Below, one piece after another: positions 13,335 through 20,740 of a DNA stretch of 42,959 bases. Numbering within the stretch: the stretch's first letter is position 1; each line of letters opens with the position of its first letter. The notes under the pieces are model-generated. The model was not told where the DNA came from, made no database searches, and worked only from the letters and a program-made list of their open reading frames with translations. A program made the translations under genes and the position numbers. The stretch lies in the IMG/VR virus record IMGVR_UViG_3300049811_000649, positions 1-42,959 of that record; one strand, 5' to 3'. Source of the stretch: a virus.

Positions 13335-14111
13335 ATGTCTGATTTAACTGTTTTCAATCAAGAATTAGCCCAACGGTTAGTTAACTCTGACGACCAGTTC
13401 CCCGTTGACTTTGAACTGGCTTGGCAGTGGTTAGGTTATGCCACAAAGCAGAAAGCTAAAAACAAGTTGCTCAACAACTTCGAGCAGGACATTGATTACG
13501 CACTTAACCAAACGGTTAAGTGCCATAAAGCTAGTAGTGGCGGCGGCTCCAGTCTTTACCTAGAAATCAAGTTAACCATCGACTGTTTTAAATCTCTGGG
13601 CATGATGGCCGGGACTGAGCAAGGGAAAGAAATACGCAGGTATTTTCTGAACTGCGAACGGATCGTCAAAGAAGTCATACCGGCACAAAGCGATCGCATT
13701 CGGGAATTGGAGTTACAGAATCTTGTCCTCGACAAACAGATCCGCTCCAAGGAGCTTGACCACTCGATGTTGATCCTACACGGCGCGCCTCTTGTCCTTG
13801 CATTAAGAGGACGGGACGACCAGATTGTCGAGGTAGAGAAAAAAATTCTCGAAGTTATTGACGAGCGCTGTGGCGATCGACGGAAAGGAATGACCACCGC
13901 TCAGTTAAACGCTTATCTAAAGCAGAAAACCGGATTTAGTTTTAAATCGGGTGCTGAACTGGAACGGTATCTCCAAAAGCACGCCCCAGAGCTTCTCGAC
14001 TTAGTACAGCGTGCCGTTAATCAGTCTTTCGTCAACGAAGAAAATATTGAGCAAGCGATCGCTGTTCTTTCTCGTGGCAGTCGTCAATTATTAATAGGAG
14101 AGCAAGAGTAA
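13335..14111 (+). CDS. AntA/AntB-type antirepressor
   Basis: A 258-residue protein. Residues ~22-110 match the AntA antirepressor pattern: VDFELAWQWLGYATKQKAKN, then a strand with LYLEIKLTIDCFKSLGMMAG and TEQGKEIRRYFLNCERIVKE. A helical linker follows (DRIRELELQNLVLDKQI) and then a C-terminal domain of unknown type (MTTAQLNAYLKQKTGFSFKS and ELERYLQKHAPELLDLVQ). Such proteins bind repressors and relieve lysogenic control, which suits repressors without a self-cleavage domain. It overlaps the next gene at the stop (TAATG). It sits between two paralogous HTH genes. Confidence 0.82.
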   Translation: MSDLTVFNQELAQRLVNSDDQFPVDFELAWQWLGYATKQKAKNKLLNNFEQDIDYALNQTVKCHKASSGGGSSLYLEIKLTIDCFKSLGMMAGTEQGKEIRRYFLNCERIVKEVIPAQSDRIRELELQNLVLDKQIRSKELDHSMLILHGAPLVLALRGRDDQIVEVEKKILEVIDERCGDRRKGMTTAQLNAYLKQKTGFSFKSGAELERYLQKHAPELLDLVQRAVNQSFVNEENIEQAIAVLSRGSRQLLIGEQE

Positions 14112-14422
14112 TGAACAGTTTACAAGATAGAATCACAGCCTTAGAGCGACAAAACGCCGAATTAAAGCAAGAACTCAAGCAAATTAAGGATTTCTTGCAA
14201 GTAGGGCAGTTTATTAAGCCCCTAGAGGCTTCCAAGATTTTAGGGATTAGCACCCACACCATATACAACCGAATCAAGCACTGCAAGGCTTTTCCCAATA
14301 AATCCAAGTTTAAAGAAGGTGTCCACTGGATACAGAAAAATTTCCCCTCCGCAGAAGAAGGGGAAGTAACAATCCGATACTACGTTAATCCAACAGAGTG
14401 GCAAAAAGCGGAGCAAGTGTGA
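14111..14422 (+). CDS. Coiled-coil / MerR-like HTH protein, copy 2
   Basis: A 103-residue paralog of the 13029 gene. The N-terminal coiled coil is longer in heptads (DRITALERQNAELKQELKQI), then LEASKILGISTHTIYNRIKH, CKAFPNKSKFKEGVHWIQKN and IRYYVNPTEWQKAEQ. The three blocks IKHxKAFP, GxHW and IRYxVNPxEW are shared between the copies. Its GTGA end overlaps the next start. It probably binds DNA, either as an excisionase/recombination directionality factor or as an early regulator. Confidence 0.7.
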   Translation: MNSLQDRITALERQNAELKQELKQIKDFLQVGQFIKPLEASKILGISTHTIYNRIKHCKAFPNKSKFKEGVHWIQKNFPSAEEGEVTIRYYVNPTEWQKAEQV

Positions 14423-14589
14423 TTTCTTACAACGACGACCCCGAAAAAGCGAAAGAAGCGGTGCGTATAGCCAACGAAAACGCAAAACAAGCTTATAAAG
14501 CCGGAAAACGTGACTTTCGCATTCATGGACTCGATCCAGACCGGATCGATAAAAGCGGACTAAGACCTCAGAAAGGATGGGAATTATGA
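14419..14589 (+). CDS. Small charged early protein
   Basis: I choose GTG 14419, overlapping the upstream TGA, with GGAG six bases before it; this gives 56 residues (MISYNDDPEKAKEAVRIANE...). The open frame also allows a GTG at 14398. The protein is a helical, Lys/Glu/Asn-rich domain (AKEAVRIANENAKQAYKAGK) ending in FRIHGLDPDRIDKSGLRPQK. It has no recognisable family. Overlaps with both neighbours argue that it is translated as part of the early operon. Confidence 0.5.
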   Translation: MISYNDDPEKAKEAVRIANENAKQAYKAGKRDFRIHGLDPDRIDKSGLRPQKGWEL

Positions 14590-14918
14590 AGAAACTGGTG
14601 GTTACTCCTGAGTTACAAAAAAAGGCGACTGATTGGGTAGTTGGGCTAAAACGGGCGATTAAGCGCAAAAACGCCAATAACGTAGCCAAGCGTTACAAAT
14701 ACGAAAATACCTATCTCCCCGATATTGCCGAAAACCTCAAAGAAGACGACCTGATCAAGTTCAGCCCTCAACCCAACGCTTCTGTATCGATAGTCCTGGG
14801 TATCGAAAACCCGATTCAGGGGCGACTAACTTTAAAGCTTCAAAAGAAAACCAACGGTGAGATTTTCTACCATCCCACCCCGACAAACCGAACATTTTGG
14901 AAACAACGGGAAGAATAA
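14586..14918 (+). CDS. Hypothetical early protein
   Basis: A 110-residue protein; ATG 14586 overlaps the preceding stop (ATGA) and is preceded by a GGATGGG stretch. The N-terminal half is basic and helical (ELQKKATDWVVGLKRAIKRK), the C-terminal half looks beta-rich (ASVSIVLGIENPIQGRLTLK). A nucleic-acid role is possible from the charge, but no family is recognised. The TAATG overlap couples it to the DUF3102 gene. Confidence 0.55.
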   Translation: MKKLVVTPELQKKATDWVVGLKRAIKRKNANNVAKRYKYENTYLPDIAENLKEDDLIKFSPQPNASVSIVLGIENPIQGRLTLKLQKKTNGEIFYHPTPTNRTFWKQREE

Positions 14919-16117
14919 TGCAGCAACTAACCCTGTTTGACTATAACTGCCTTGATTCCCAGGTTCGGGAAGAAGTGCAGCAGAAAACCGAGGAGATAAA
15001 AACTCTGGTACGGCGTAGCGCCCAAGACGTTATCGACATAGGTGCAAAGCTGGTAGCGATCAAAGCCAAACTCGGTCACGGGTACTTTGGCAAGTGGCTT
15101 GAAGCCGAGTTTGGCTGGACGGATCGCACGGCGAGAAATTTTATCGCCGTTTACGAACGATTCAAAGCGGAAAAAATTACCGATTTAAACCTTTCTCCAT
15201 CTGTATTATACCTGCTGGCCGCCGATGCAACCCCTGATGAAGTCACGGCCGAGGTAATTCAAGCGGCAAAAGAGAAAAAGGTGAGCTTGGCTTACACCAA
15301 AGAACTGATTGCCAAGCACAAAGGAGAAGTCGAGGAAGTCGAGGAAGCTCCGAACACTGTAGAGGAAGCTCCGAACATTTTCGAGGAGGCTCCGAACACT
15401 GTAGAGGAAGCTCCGAACATTATCTTTATTGTTGGGGATAAAGTCCTCTGGCATGACCCCTTCACTAAACAAACCTACAAGGCCACGATCAAGCAACTGT
15501 TTAAAACCAGTGCCAAGTTAACCCTTGGCAATTTAGAAGTGGTCAAGGCAGATTTAGTTGATCTAAAAATCGCACCACCAGAACCCCCTCGCACCCCTCC
15601 GAAGCTTCCCGAACCGATAAGCTTTGATGAACCCAAATCATTTTCTTACGGCGATCGAGTGCTATGGGGTGACAAGTTTGCCAGTGTTCTCGACTTTGAC
15701 GGTCATAGCTGTTTATTGGCTATGGAAGAAACTGGGGTGATTTACCGCTCCCCTGCTGACAAATTAACCAAGCAAGATTCCGAAGCTGAAGCCTACATGG
15801 GATTTAAAGCCGGCGATGAAGTGGTTGTTCATAATTTTCAGGCTAAATACCTTTATCCCATTGGCTTGAACCACTGCTTTATAGATTTTTGCTTAAACAA
15901 TGTCGAGGTTGCTGGACGCACGGCACGCACCCATAAGGTTTTTAACTCTGAACTTAAAACCGAAACTCGTTTTCTGTCTGATTTACTGCGATCGCTTAAC
16001 GCTCTAAAAAAATCAGAGTTAGAGAAGGTGTTAGACACCTGCCTAGAAAAAATCGCTATGTGCGATGAGTCTAGCGTTACCGATTTACTGAAAAGAAAAC
16101 TTAAGGAGTCTAAATGA
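14918..16117 (+). CDS. DUF3102-domain protein with SH3-like repeats
   Basis: A 399-residue protein, ATG 14918. Residues ~20-90 (KTLVRRSAQDVIDIGAKLVA, LGHGYFGKWLEAEFGWTDRT, ARNFIAVYERF) match the DUF3102 helical domain found in phage and plasmid early proteins. A linker of four tandem 7-residue units (EEAPNTV/EEAPNIF) follows at about residues 142-169, encoded by 21-bp repeats. Then come two SH3/KOW-like segments (VGDKVLWHDPFTKQTYKATI; YGDRVLWGDKFASVLDFDG) and a C-terminal helical region. Its layout parallels the 16992 gene: helical domain, repeat linker, SH3-like part. Probable DNA-associated early function; exact role unknown. The stop overlaps the next ATG. Confidence 0.7.
   Translation: MQQLTLFDYNCLDSQVREEVQQKTEEIKTLVRRSAQDVIDIGAKLVAIKAKLGHGYFGKWLEAEFGWTDRTARNFIAVYERFKAEKITDLNLSPSVLYLLAADATPDEVTAEVIQAAKEKKVSLAYTKELIAKHKGEVEEVEEAPNTVEEAPNIFEEAPNTVEEAPNIIFIVGDKVLWHDPFTKQTYKATIKQLFKTSAKLTLGNLEVVKADLVDLKIAPPEPPRTPPKLPEPISFDEPKSFSYGDRVLWGDKFASVLDFDGHSCLLAMEETGVIYRSPADKLTKQDSEAEAYMGFKAGDEVVVHNFQAKYLYPIGLNHCFIDFCLNNVEVAGRTARTHKVFNSELKTETRFLSDLLRSLNALKKSELEKVLDTCLEKIAMCDESSVTDLLKRKLKESK
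15341..15424. repeat. Four 21-bp tandem repeats in DUF3102 gene
   Basis: Units at 15341, 15362, 15383 and 15404 encode EEAPNTV, EEAPNIF, EEAPNTV, EEAPNII. Units 1/3 and 2/4 resemble each other most, so the block probably arose by doubling of a two-unit pair. Confidence 0.9.
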
Positions 16118-16425
16118 GATTTACGATTCTGGGAATTGAATTTGGGGTGTTTTTTGGCGAATATTACCCGCCTTATACTCTCACCACTCAAGCCACAAAA
16201 ACAAGAGATTTATTAGCTTTTTGCTGTGGGGGAATTCGGGGGAAGCGATACACTGATCGCCTTGAAAGCTACGATTTCAACACTGAAGAAGGATTACTGC
16301 ATTTTGCCTTTTTAATAGGCTTGCAAGACACCTTAAGAATTCAAAAAATTCAAGACAAATATCGCTTTGAGTCGATTCTGGATATTTGTCGATATTTCAA
16401 TAAATACACAGATCAACCTTTCTAA
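16114..16425 (+). CDS. Hypothetical early protein
   Basis: A 103-residue protein coupled to the previous gene by an ATGA overlap. It starts with a short hydrophobic stretch (MRFTILGIEFGVFFGEYYPP), has a CC pair (LLAFCCGGIRGKRYTDRLES), and ends in a helical, basic-acidic region (DTLRIQKIQDKYRFESILDI). No domain recognised. Shared operon position is the only clue, suggesting an early phage function. Confidence 0.5.
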   Translation: MRFTILGIEFGVFFGEYYPPYTLTTQATKTRDLLAFCCGGIRGKRYTDRLESYDFNTEEGLLHFAFLIGLQDTLRIQKIQDKYRFESILDICRYFNKYTDQPF

Positions 16426-16429
16426 AGCC

Positions 16430-16768
16430 ATGGAAACAAGAGCAATTGAACACAGCCAAGAAAAATTAGTGAATTTGGAAGTTTATCCGATTAACTGCTT
16501 GCAGATTGAAAACTATCAGAATTCCGTAGTTAACCAATTTTTCAGCGAGATTAAACAGCAATCGCACCTATACGGGGTTCAGCTTAAATGCCGCTATTTT
16601 GAAGCGACATTTGAAACTAAAGAATTTTGGGGATTTTTAGTTACATCCAAAGGGGCAAAACCGATCGCTCTTTATCCCCAACAACAAATCAGCCGCAAAA
16701 GAGAGCAGTTTATTTACTCAAAGCTAATGCGCTTGATTAAGTCCGAATACCACCGAGGATTAAACTAA
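16430..16768 (+). CDS. Hypothetical early protein
   Basis: A 112-residue protein with ATG 16430, four bases after the preceding stop; an upstream extension is open but unlikely. A helical N-terminus is followed by a beta-rich core (YGVQLKCRYFEATFETKEFW, GFLVTSKGAKPIALYP) and a basic C-terminus (ISRKREQFIYSKLMRLIKSE). No family recognised. Its last base overlaps the next ATG (TAATG). Confidence 0.5.
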   Translation: METRAIEHSQEKLVNLEVYPINCLQIENYQNSVVNQFFSEIKQQSHLYGVQLKCRYFEATFETKEFWGFLVTSKGAKPIALYPQQQISRKREQFIYSKLMRLIKSEYHRGLN

Positions 16769-16995
16769 TGCAGCGAATTAACATGATGCAGATTAAAGAC
16801 CTAAAACCCTACGATCAAATCGTTTTAGAAAACGATCAACCAAAAGTTGACTTCCGAACGGTTGACAAGCTTGTTCCTTCAAACTTGCCTGATTGGGTGT
16901 TTATTTACCTAGTAGGAAAAAGCACCCCTGAGTTACTACGTTGCGAGCAAGTTCTTTCCCCTAAAAATTCAGTTTGGCTGAAGGAGCAGCCATGA
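16768..16995 (+). CDS. Small hypothetical early protein
   Basis: A 75-residue protein starting in the TAATG overlap. The pattern IKDLKPYDQIVLENDQPKVD followed by VFIYLVGKSTPELLRCEQVL looks like a small beta-barrel (SH3-like) domain, as in the neighbouring DUF3102-type proteins, but this is only an impression. Its stop overlaps the next start (ATGA at 16992-16995). Confidence 0.5.
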   Translation: MQRINMMQIKDLKPYDQIVLENDQPKVDFRTVDKLVPSNLPDWVFIYLVGKSTPELLRCEQVLSPKNSVWLKEQP

Positions 16996-18260
16996 AAAGA
17001 GCCGTCGTAGTTGATCGAGAAATTACTCATCAAGAGGTTTTTAACCTTATAGAGTCACGGTCGGGCATTTCCAGTGTAGAAATCGCCATGGAACTAGAGT
17101 CAAACGTCCCTGTGGTCAAGAAAATAGTCACGGAAATCGAGGCAGCAGGAGTAATTTACCAAAAAGCAGAGGAATGGTACAAAATCGATGACGGAATTGA
17201 CAATGATGCGAGCGGAACTAATTCTCCTCACGTTCAAGCTCAATCTCTTGATAATTTACCAGTTACTTATCGATCCAATCGACAAAAGCCAATCGATCAA
17301 AGTCCTAAAGCTGCACTGGCAAACGATAGATCTGCGCTATCGACTCAAGAGACTCTTACAGACGACGAAATCAAGAAGCTCCTCTGGCTCGAACGCAAAA
17401 TCGAAAGGGGGTTCTATGAAGCGGGCAAAGCTTTAAAAGAGATTCGGGATAGCCGTCTCTATCGCAGTAATTACCGAAATTTCAACGAATACCTTGAGGG
17501 TCGTTTCGGTTGGAAACGCAACTATGCCAATAAACAAATAGCCGCCGCCGAAATTTTCGACATTCTTGCTTGTACTACAGATGTAGAACAGGGTACCATT
17601 GGTACCCTTAGTGTCACACCAACTGGCACAGATGTAGAACAGGAGACCAATGGTCTCCTTAGTGTCACACCAACTGGCACAGAAATAGAAATGAGTCCCA
17701 TTGGTACCCTTAGTGTCACACCAACTGGCACACCAATTCTACCCAATAACGAACGTCAAGTTCGCCCCCTAAGCCAAATTGAACCCGAACTGAGAAAAGA
17801 AGCTTGGGAAGAAGCGGTGAGAGAAGCGGGGGGGAAAGTACCAAGCGAGAAAATCGTGCGGGCGATCGTCAATCAGCGAAAAGCCAAAGATATCTGCAAA
17901 GCTCCCAACCCTTTCCAAGTGGGGCAAGTCGTCACAGCCAAATTTAAAAAAGGATGGTTTGTGGTCAAAGACGCGGGCGAATTTTCCTGTACCTTAGAAT
18001 CCCCTACTGGGGAAAAAGTACAGGTTAATCACTTCGATGTGCGTTCTGTGGAACTGCCAAAAGAGCAGCGTGACTTCATGGTCAGCCTACAGGAACGATT
18101 AGCAAGCCTATGGCAAACCTGCGACGAAATCCCCAACTTACAGGAAAGCGCAACCGCTAAAGCAGTTATTGAGGCGATCGCTTTCAACTTAGGGGGCGGT
18201 TTTTTGAGTGAACTTCAAGAGCTTCTTTTAGACCTAATTGAAAAATCAGTGGAGTTTTGA
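16992..18260 (+). CDS. Winged-helix early protein with 17-residue tandem repeats
   Basis: A 422-residue protein, ATG 16992 (an ATG six codons upstream is possible). N-terminal winged helix (LIESRSGISSVEIAMELESN, VKKIVTEIEAAGVIYQKAEE). Next a helical domain (LLWLERKIERGFYEAGKALK, FNEYLEGRFGWKRNYANKQI) similar in layout to DUF3102. Three 17-residue repeats follow (...GTLSVTPTGTDVEQ...), then RPLSQIEPELRKEAWEEAVR, an SH3-like stretch (FQVGQVVTAKFKKGWFVVKD) and a C-terminal helical region. It is probably a DNA-binding replication or partition-like early protein; function not proven. The repeats are encoded by palindromic 51-bp units at 17577-17729. Confidence 0.65.
   Translation: MKRAVVVDREITHQEVFNLIESRSGISSVEIAMELESNVPVVKKIVTEIEAAGVIYQKAEEWYKIDDGIDNDASGTNSPHVQAQSLDNLPVTYRSNRQKPIDQSPKAALANDRSALSTQETLTDDEIKKLLWLERKIERGFYEAGKALKEIRDSRLYRSNYRNFNEYLEGRFGWKRNYANKQIAAAEIFDILACTTDVEQGTIGTLSVTPTGTDVEQETNGLLSVTPTGTEIEMSPIGTLSVTPTGTPILPNNERQVRPLSQIEPELRKEAWEEAVREAGGKVPSEKIVRAIVNQRKAKDICKAPNPFQVGQVVTAKFKKGWFVVKDAGEFSCTLESPTGEKVQVNHFDVRSVELPKEQRDFMVSLQERLASLWQTCDEIPNLQESATAKAVIEAIAFNLGGGFLSELQELLLDLIEKSVEF
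17577..17729. repeat. Three 51-bp palindromic in-frame repeats
   Basis: Units start at 17577, 17628 and 17679. Each contains a 7-bp stem with a 3-nt loop. In unit 1 the arms are GGGTACC/GGTACCC, in unit 2 GGAGACC/GGTCTCC: both arms changed together, so pairing is kept. Unit 3 has lost part of the pairing (GAGTCCC/GGTACCC). Each unit also holds a second potential hairpin, GTGTCA with TGGCAC, using one G-U pair. Confidence 0.9.
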
Positions 18261-18262
18261 TT

Positions 18263-18457
18263 ATGTCCATAGTCAGGAAATTAATCATTTTTATTTGGAT
18301 GATTCATATTCCAGTTTTTGTCTTTATTGCCGTAGATCGAAAAGATTTAGTTTTGGTTGGTTTTGCCTTGTTAGATTTGATATTTAGCGCTGCATTAATC
18401 CAAGAAATTGGGCAAGAACTCAGACAGTTGCAAGAAATAGAAGAAAGGGAGTTTTGA
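18263..18457 (+). CDS. Small two-pass membrane protein
   Basis: A 64-residue protein with ATG 18263. Two hydrophobic segments (LIIFIWMIHIPVFVFIAV; LVLVGFALLDLIFSAALI) are joined by a short DRKD loop and followed by a charged amphipathic tail (QEIGQELRQLQEIEEREF). The layout (two TM segments, charged C-terminus) is that of many class II holins, but it lies in the early operon, not near the endolysin. It is coupled to the next gene by TGATG. Confidence 0.55.
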   Translation: MSIVRKLIIFIWMIHIPVFVFIAVDRKDLVLVGFALLDLIFSAALIQEIGQELRQLQEIEEREF

Positions 18458-18648
18458 TGCACATTCTCATTAATGCCGAAAAAGAGATTCGCAAAACCTA
18501 TTTTCATCACCGCCCCGAAATAGAACTGGAATCTCGTTACTACCCAAGAGTGCAAAGAGTATTAATTCGAGCTTACTCTCTTTATGACCTAACCGAGGTT
18601 TACGTTTTTTCCCAAGATTTACTAACCAAACAAATCACTAAACTATGA
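18457..18648 (+). CDS. Small hypothetical early protein
   Basis: A 63-residue protein starting at ATG 18457 in a TGATG overlap. It is rich in aromatic and basic residues (KEIRKTYFHHRPEIELESRY, YPRVQRVLIRAYSLYDLTEV). No domain recognised. The stop overlaps the next ATG. Confidence 0.5.
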   Translation: MHILINAEKEIRKTYFHHRPEIELESRYYPRVQRVLIRAYSLYDLTEVYVFSQDLLTKQITKL

Positions 18649-18884
18649 TGCAAATTCTAAAGGCTTTTAACCGCGGACAAACCCTAACCCCTCTGGGAGA
18701 CTGGAAATTAATCCTAGTTCACACTGGATCTAACCACCCCGAAATTTATTGGGGAGAATACGACGAATTAATTTCAAAGGCCATCGATCGCAAACACGAG
18801 CTTTTCCACAAAAAACAAGCCGTAGAAATCGCAAAAATAACCTTCAAGGACAACGTGACTATCGATGTCACCGACGCTATCTAA
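18645..18884 (+). CDS. Small hypothetical early protein, last of the operon
   Basis: A 79-residue protein starting at ATG 18645 (ATGATG). The sequence alternates short strands and helices (TPLGDWKLILVHTGSNHPEI, YWGEYDELISKAIDRKHELF). No family recognised. A strong terminator hairpin begins 6 bp after its stop, so it closes the early transcript that starts near 12980. Confidence 0.5.
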   Translation: MMQILKAFNRGQTLTPLGDWKLILVHTGSNHPEIYWGEYDELISKAIDRKHELFHKKQAVEIAKITFKDNVTIDVTDAI

Positions 18885-18889
18885 AAAGA

Positions 18890-18911
18890 AAAAGGGGCGC
18901 GCGCCCCTTTT
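18890..18911 (+). terminator. Rho-independent terminator of early operon
   Basis: A perfect 22-bp palindrome with arms AAAAGGGGCGC and GCGCCCCTTTT directly after the last early gene. The U-tract is short (four T within the stem), but the GC-rich stem is strong and, being palindromic, could act in both directions. Confidence 0.75.
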
Positions 18912-19000
18912 CAAGAAAACAACTTTTTAAGGAAAAACTTTGACCTTTGAACCACAAAGCTTCAATTATTTCCATTATTTCCATCACTCTCATTATACCC

Positions 19001-20017
19001 ATGAGTAACCAAACAATTAGATCGAGAAGAAATCAGCCATTTATCTGGATTGATCTTGCTATAGACGATCTTGGTTTAACCGTGGATGAATTTCGCGTTT
19101 ACGTTCACCTGTGCCGGCGCGCTGGTAAAGATGGTAACGCCTTTCCTAATTACGCCTCGATCGGGGAGCATTGTTTTAGGGCTGATTCCCCTTCCGCTAA
19201 AAACGAAAGCCTTCGCCGGCGCGCAATCCGGACTGTAGCTAAATTACTTGAAAAGGGCTTGATAGGCAAAGGCGAACGAGTCGGCAATTCAGGTCAAGAT
19301 GTCAGTAATATCTACTGGATCAACGATTTAAAGGATTTTAGCAGTGACTCCCCAGTCACCCCCGCAGTGACTCCCCAGTCACCCCCCAGTGACTCCCCAG
19401 TCACCCCCCCAGTGACTCCCCAGTCACCCCTATATATAGAAATAGATCCACTAGAAACAGATCCAAATAAACACCCCCCTACCCCCCAAAGGGGGGATGA
19501 GAGCGAACCCGTAATCGCAGAATTAATTCTCGAATCGGAAAGCGCCGAACCGTATCTGACCACCGGCAAACTCTCGAAAGAAGCGGATCGAGAAAATTCA
19601 AATTTGGGAGAGGACAGATATTCCGCGCTCGCTCCCGTCGATCCGTTTTTAAACCGGCGATCAGGACTCTCCTATCAGAAAGAAAAAGCCCTTACCGAAT
19701 CGTTGGCTGGAAGTCCCTTTGAATCGATCGCCGAACAGGATGATTTTTATGCCAAACACCTCGACTACATCCGGGCTACTTCTCCAAAACTCGATCCGGG
19801 ACAAATCACTGGAATCGCTAAAGCATCGCTTAAAAGAATCATGGCTGGAATTCCCGATCCAGAAGATCGGCGCGTCCTTGTTCTTTGGCAGTCTGGGCAA
19901 TTAGGGAAATTTGAAGGACTTGAATACTCCAAAGAAGCGATCGACAAAGCTCAACGTCGGGCAAAAGGATTAGAAATTCTTGAAAAATTGGAAAAAGGAG
20001 AAGACTTATATGCCTAG
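19001..20017 (+). CDS. Replication initiator-like protein (winged helix)
   Basis: I take ATG 19001 (338 aa); an in-frame TTG at 18947 with AAGGA upstream is possible but would add a low-complexity Ile/Ser leader. The N-terminal ~120 residues look like a DnaD/RepA-type winged helix: FIWIDLAIDDLGLTVDEFRV, YVHLCRRAGKDGNAFPNYAS, RRRAIRTVAKLLEKGLIGKG. A Ser/Pro/Thr linker with two 15-residue repeats (SDSPVTPAVTPQSPP) follows, encoded by palindromic repeats, then a helical C-terminal domain (ILEKLEKGEDLY at the end). It overlaps the next gene by 8 bp, and together they resemble the initiator plus helicase-loader pairs of siphophages. Confidence 0.7.
   Translation: MSNQTIRSRRNQPFIWIDLAIDDLGLTVDEFRVYVHLCRRAGKDGNAFPNYASIGEHCFRADSPSAKNESLRRRAIRTVAKLLEKGLIGKGERVGNSGQDVSNIYWINDLKDFSSDSPVTPAVTPQSPPSDSPVTPPVTPQSPLYIEIDPLETDPNKHPPTPQRGDESEPVIAELILESESAEPYLTTGKLSKEADRENSNLGEDRYSALAPVDPFLNRRSGLSYQKEKALTESLAGSPFESIAEQDDFYAKHLDYIRATSPKLDPGQITGIAKASLKRIMAGIPDPEDRRVLVLWQSGQLGKFEGLEYSKEAIDKAQRRAKGLEILEKLEKGEDLYA
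19344..19427. repeat. Four palindromes in the replication gene linker
   Basis: GTGACTCCCCAGTCAC (6-bp arms, CCCC loop) occurs four times, at 19344, 19367, 19389 and 19412, with spacing 22-23 bp. The repeats encode the Ser/Pro/Thr linker. A cluster of spaced palindromes inside an initiator gene also fits an iteron-like origin, as in lambda O. Confidence 0.85.
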
Positions 20018-20624
20018 CAAATTTACAAAACAGCTTTTTGTGGCAGCCATGGGAGATTTTTTTGATTCCTACGGGGCGAAATTTAATCCCGAATCTAATC
20101 CTCTGGCTTATTCGGCCTGGTACGATTATCTTTCCGAAAACCTAGAGGAATCAGAGTTAATCCCTGCGTTGAGAACCGCTTTAGTTCAGTTTGAGTTTCG
20201 CCCTTCACCAAAACAGGTTATAGAAGCCTTTAAAGGCTCTCGTGAAGTATTTGCCCTTGAAGAGTGGCAGATATGCCTAAATGCCTCAAAAACGGGGCAA
20301 ATAGACCATGTTCTTTTGTCTCCCCAAGGTGAAAAAGCATTAACCTCTATTGGTGGTTTTTCCCGATTGGCGATCGAGGAACCGAGTAAATTGCATTCGT
20401 TTGTATCTAAAGAATTTGTTTCCCGTTGGCTGATGTACGAAAGAGCTTTAATCTCAGGAGCGATCGCCCCACCGCCCAAAATGCTTAAACCCGAACAAGC
20501 CAAAGAAGCAACAAAAGAGGAGTTTGTCCCCGCTTCTAAAGAGTCTATAAAGGAATTTAAGGAAAAATGGCTAAGTTTGGTTGCAAAACGCAAGCTGACT
20601 AGCAAAGCTTACAGTGAATGGTAG
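20010..20624 (+). CDS. Probable helicase loader-like replication protein
   Basis: A 204-residue protein; ATG 20010 is preceded by AAAGGAGAAG at good spacing. The N-terminal domain (FVAAMGDFFDSYGAKFNPES, AWYDYLSENLEESELIPALR, FEFRPSPKQVIEAFKG) has the helical pattern with a conserved W and PSP/PTP motif seen in phage G39P-type helicase loaders/inhibitors. The C-terminal part is Lys/Glu-rich (EFKEKWLSLVAKRKLTSKAY). There is no Walker motif, so it is not a DnaC-type ATPase. It is translated in overlap with the initiator-like gene. Loader is my best reading; it is not certain. Confidence 0.55.
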   Translation: MPSKFTKQLFVAAMGDFFDSYGAKFNPESNPLAYSAWYDYLSENLEESELIPALRTALVQFEFRPSPKQVIEAFKGSREVFALEEWQICLNASKTGQIDHVLLSPQGEKALTSIGGFSRLAIEEPSKLHSFVSKEFVSRWLMYERALISGAIAPPPKMLKPEQAKEATKEEFVPASKESIKEFKEKWLSLVAKRKLTSKAYSEW

Positions 20625-20678
20625 TCAACGGGGTATTGTACAAACGCATTTTCTGGTTAAAATTTTTTCTCTAATGGG

Positions 20679-20707
20679 TTGACAATCACAAAAAGGTATC
20701 CTATACT
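20679..20707 (+). promoter_or_regulatory. Strong sigma-70 promoter
   Basis: TTGACA (20679-20684) and TATACT (20702-20707) separated by 17 bp is close to consensus and reads into the 20741 gene, whose ATG has AAAGGAG eight bases upstream. No operator palindrome is visible, so it may be constitutive. Confidence 0.8.
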
Positions 20708-20740
20708 AAGGTTATAGACAACAAACACAAAGGAGAAATT

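Noticed and set aside
17522-17746. Minus-strand ORF of repeated VPVGVTLRVPM units
   Set aside because: It is simply the antisense reading of the 51-bp repeats in the 16992 gene.
19344-19427. CRISPR-like repeat array
   Set aside because: The spacers are only 6-7 bp and Pro/Thr-coding, and the frame continues through. No cas genes nearby.
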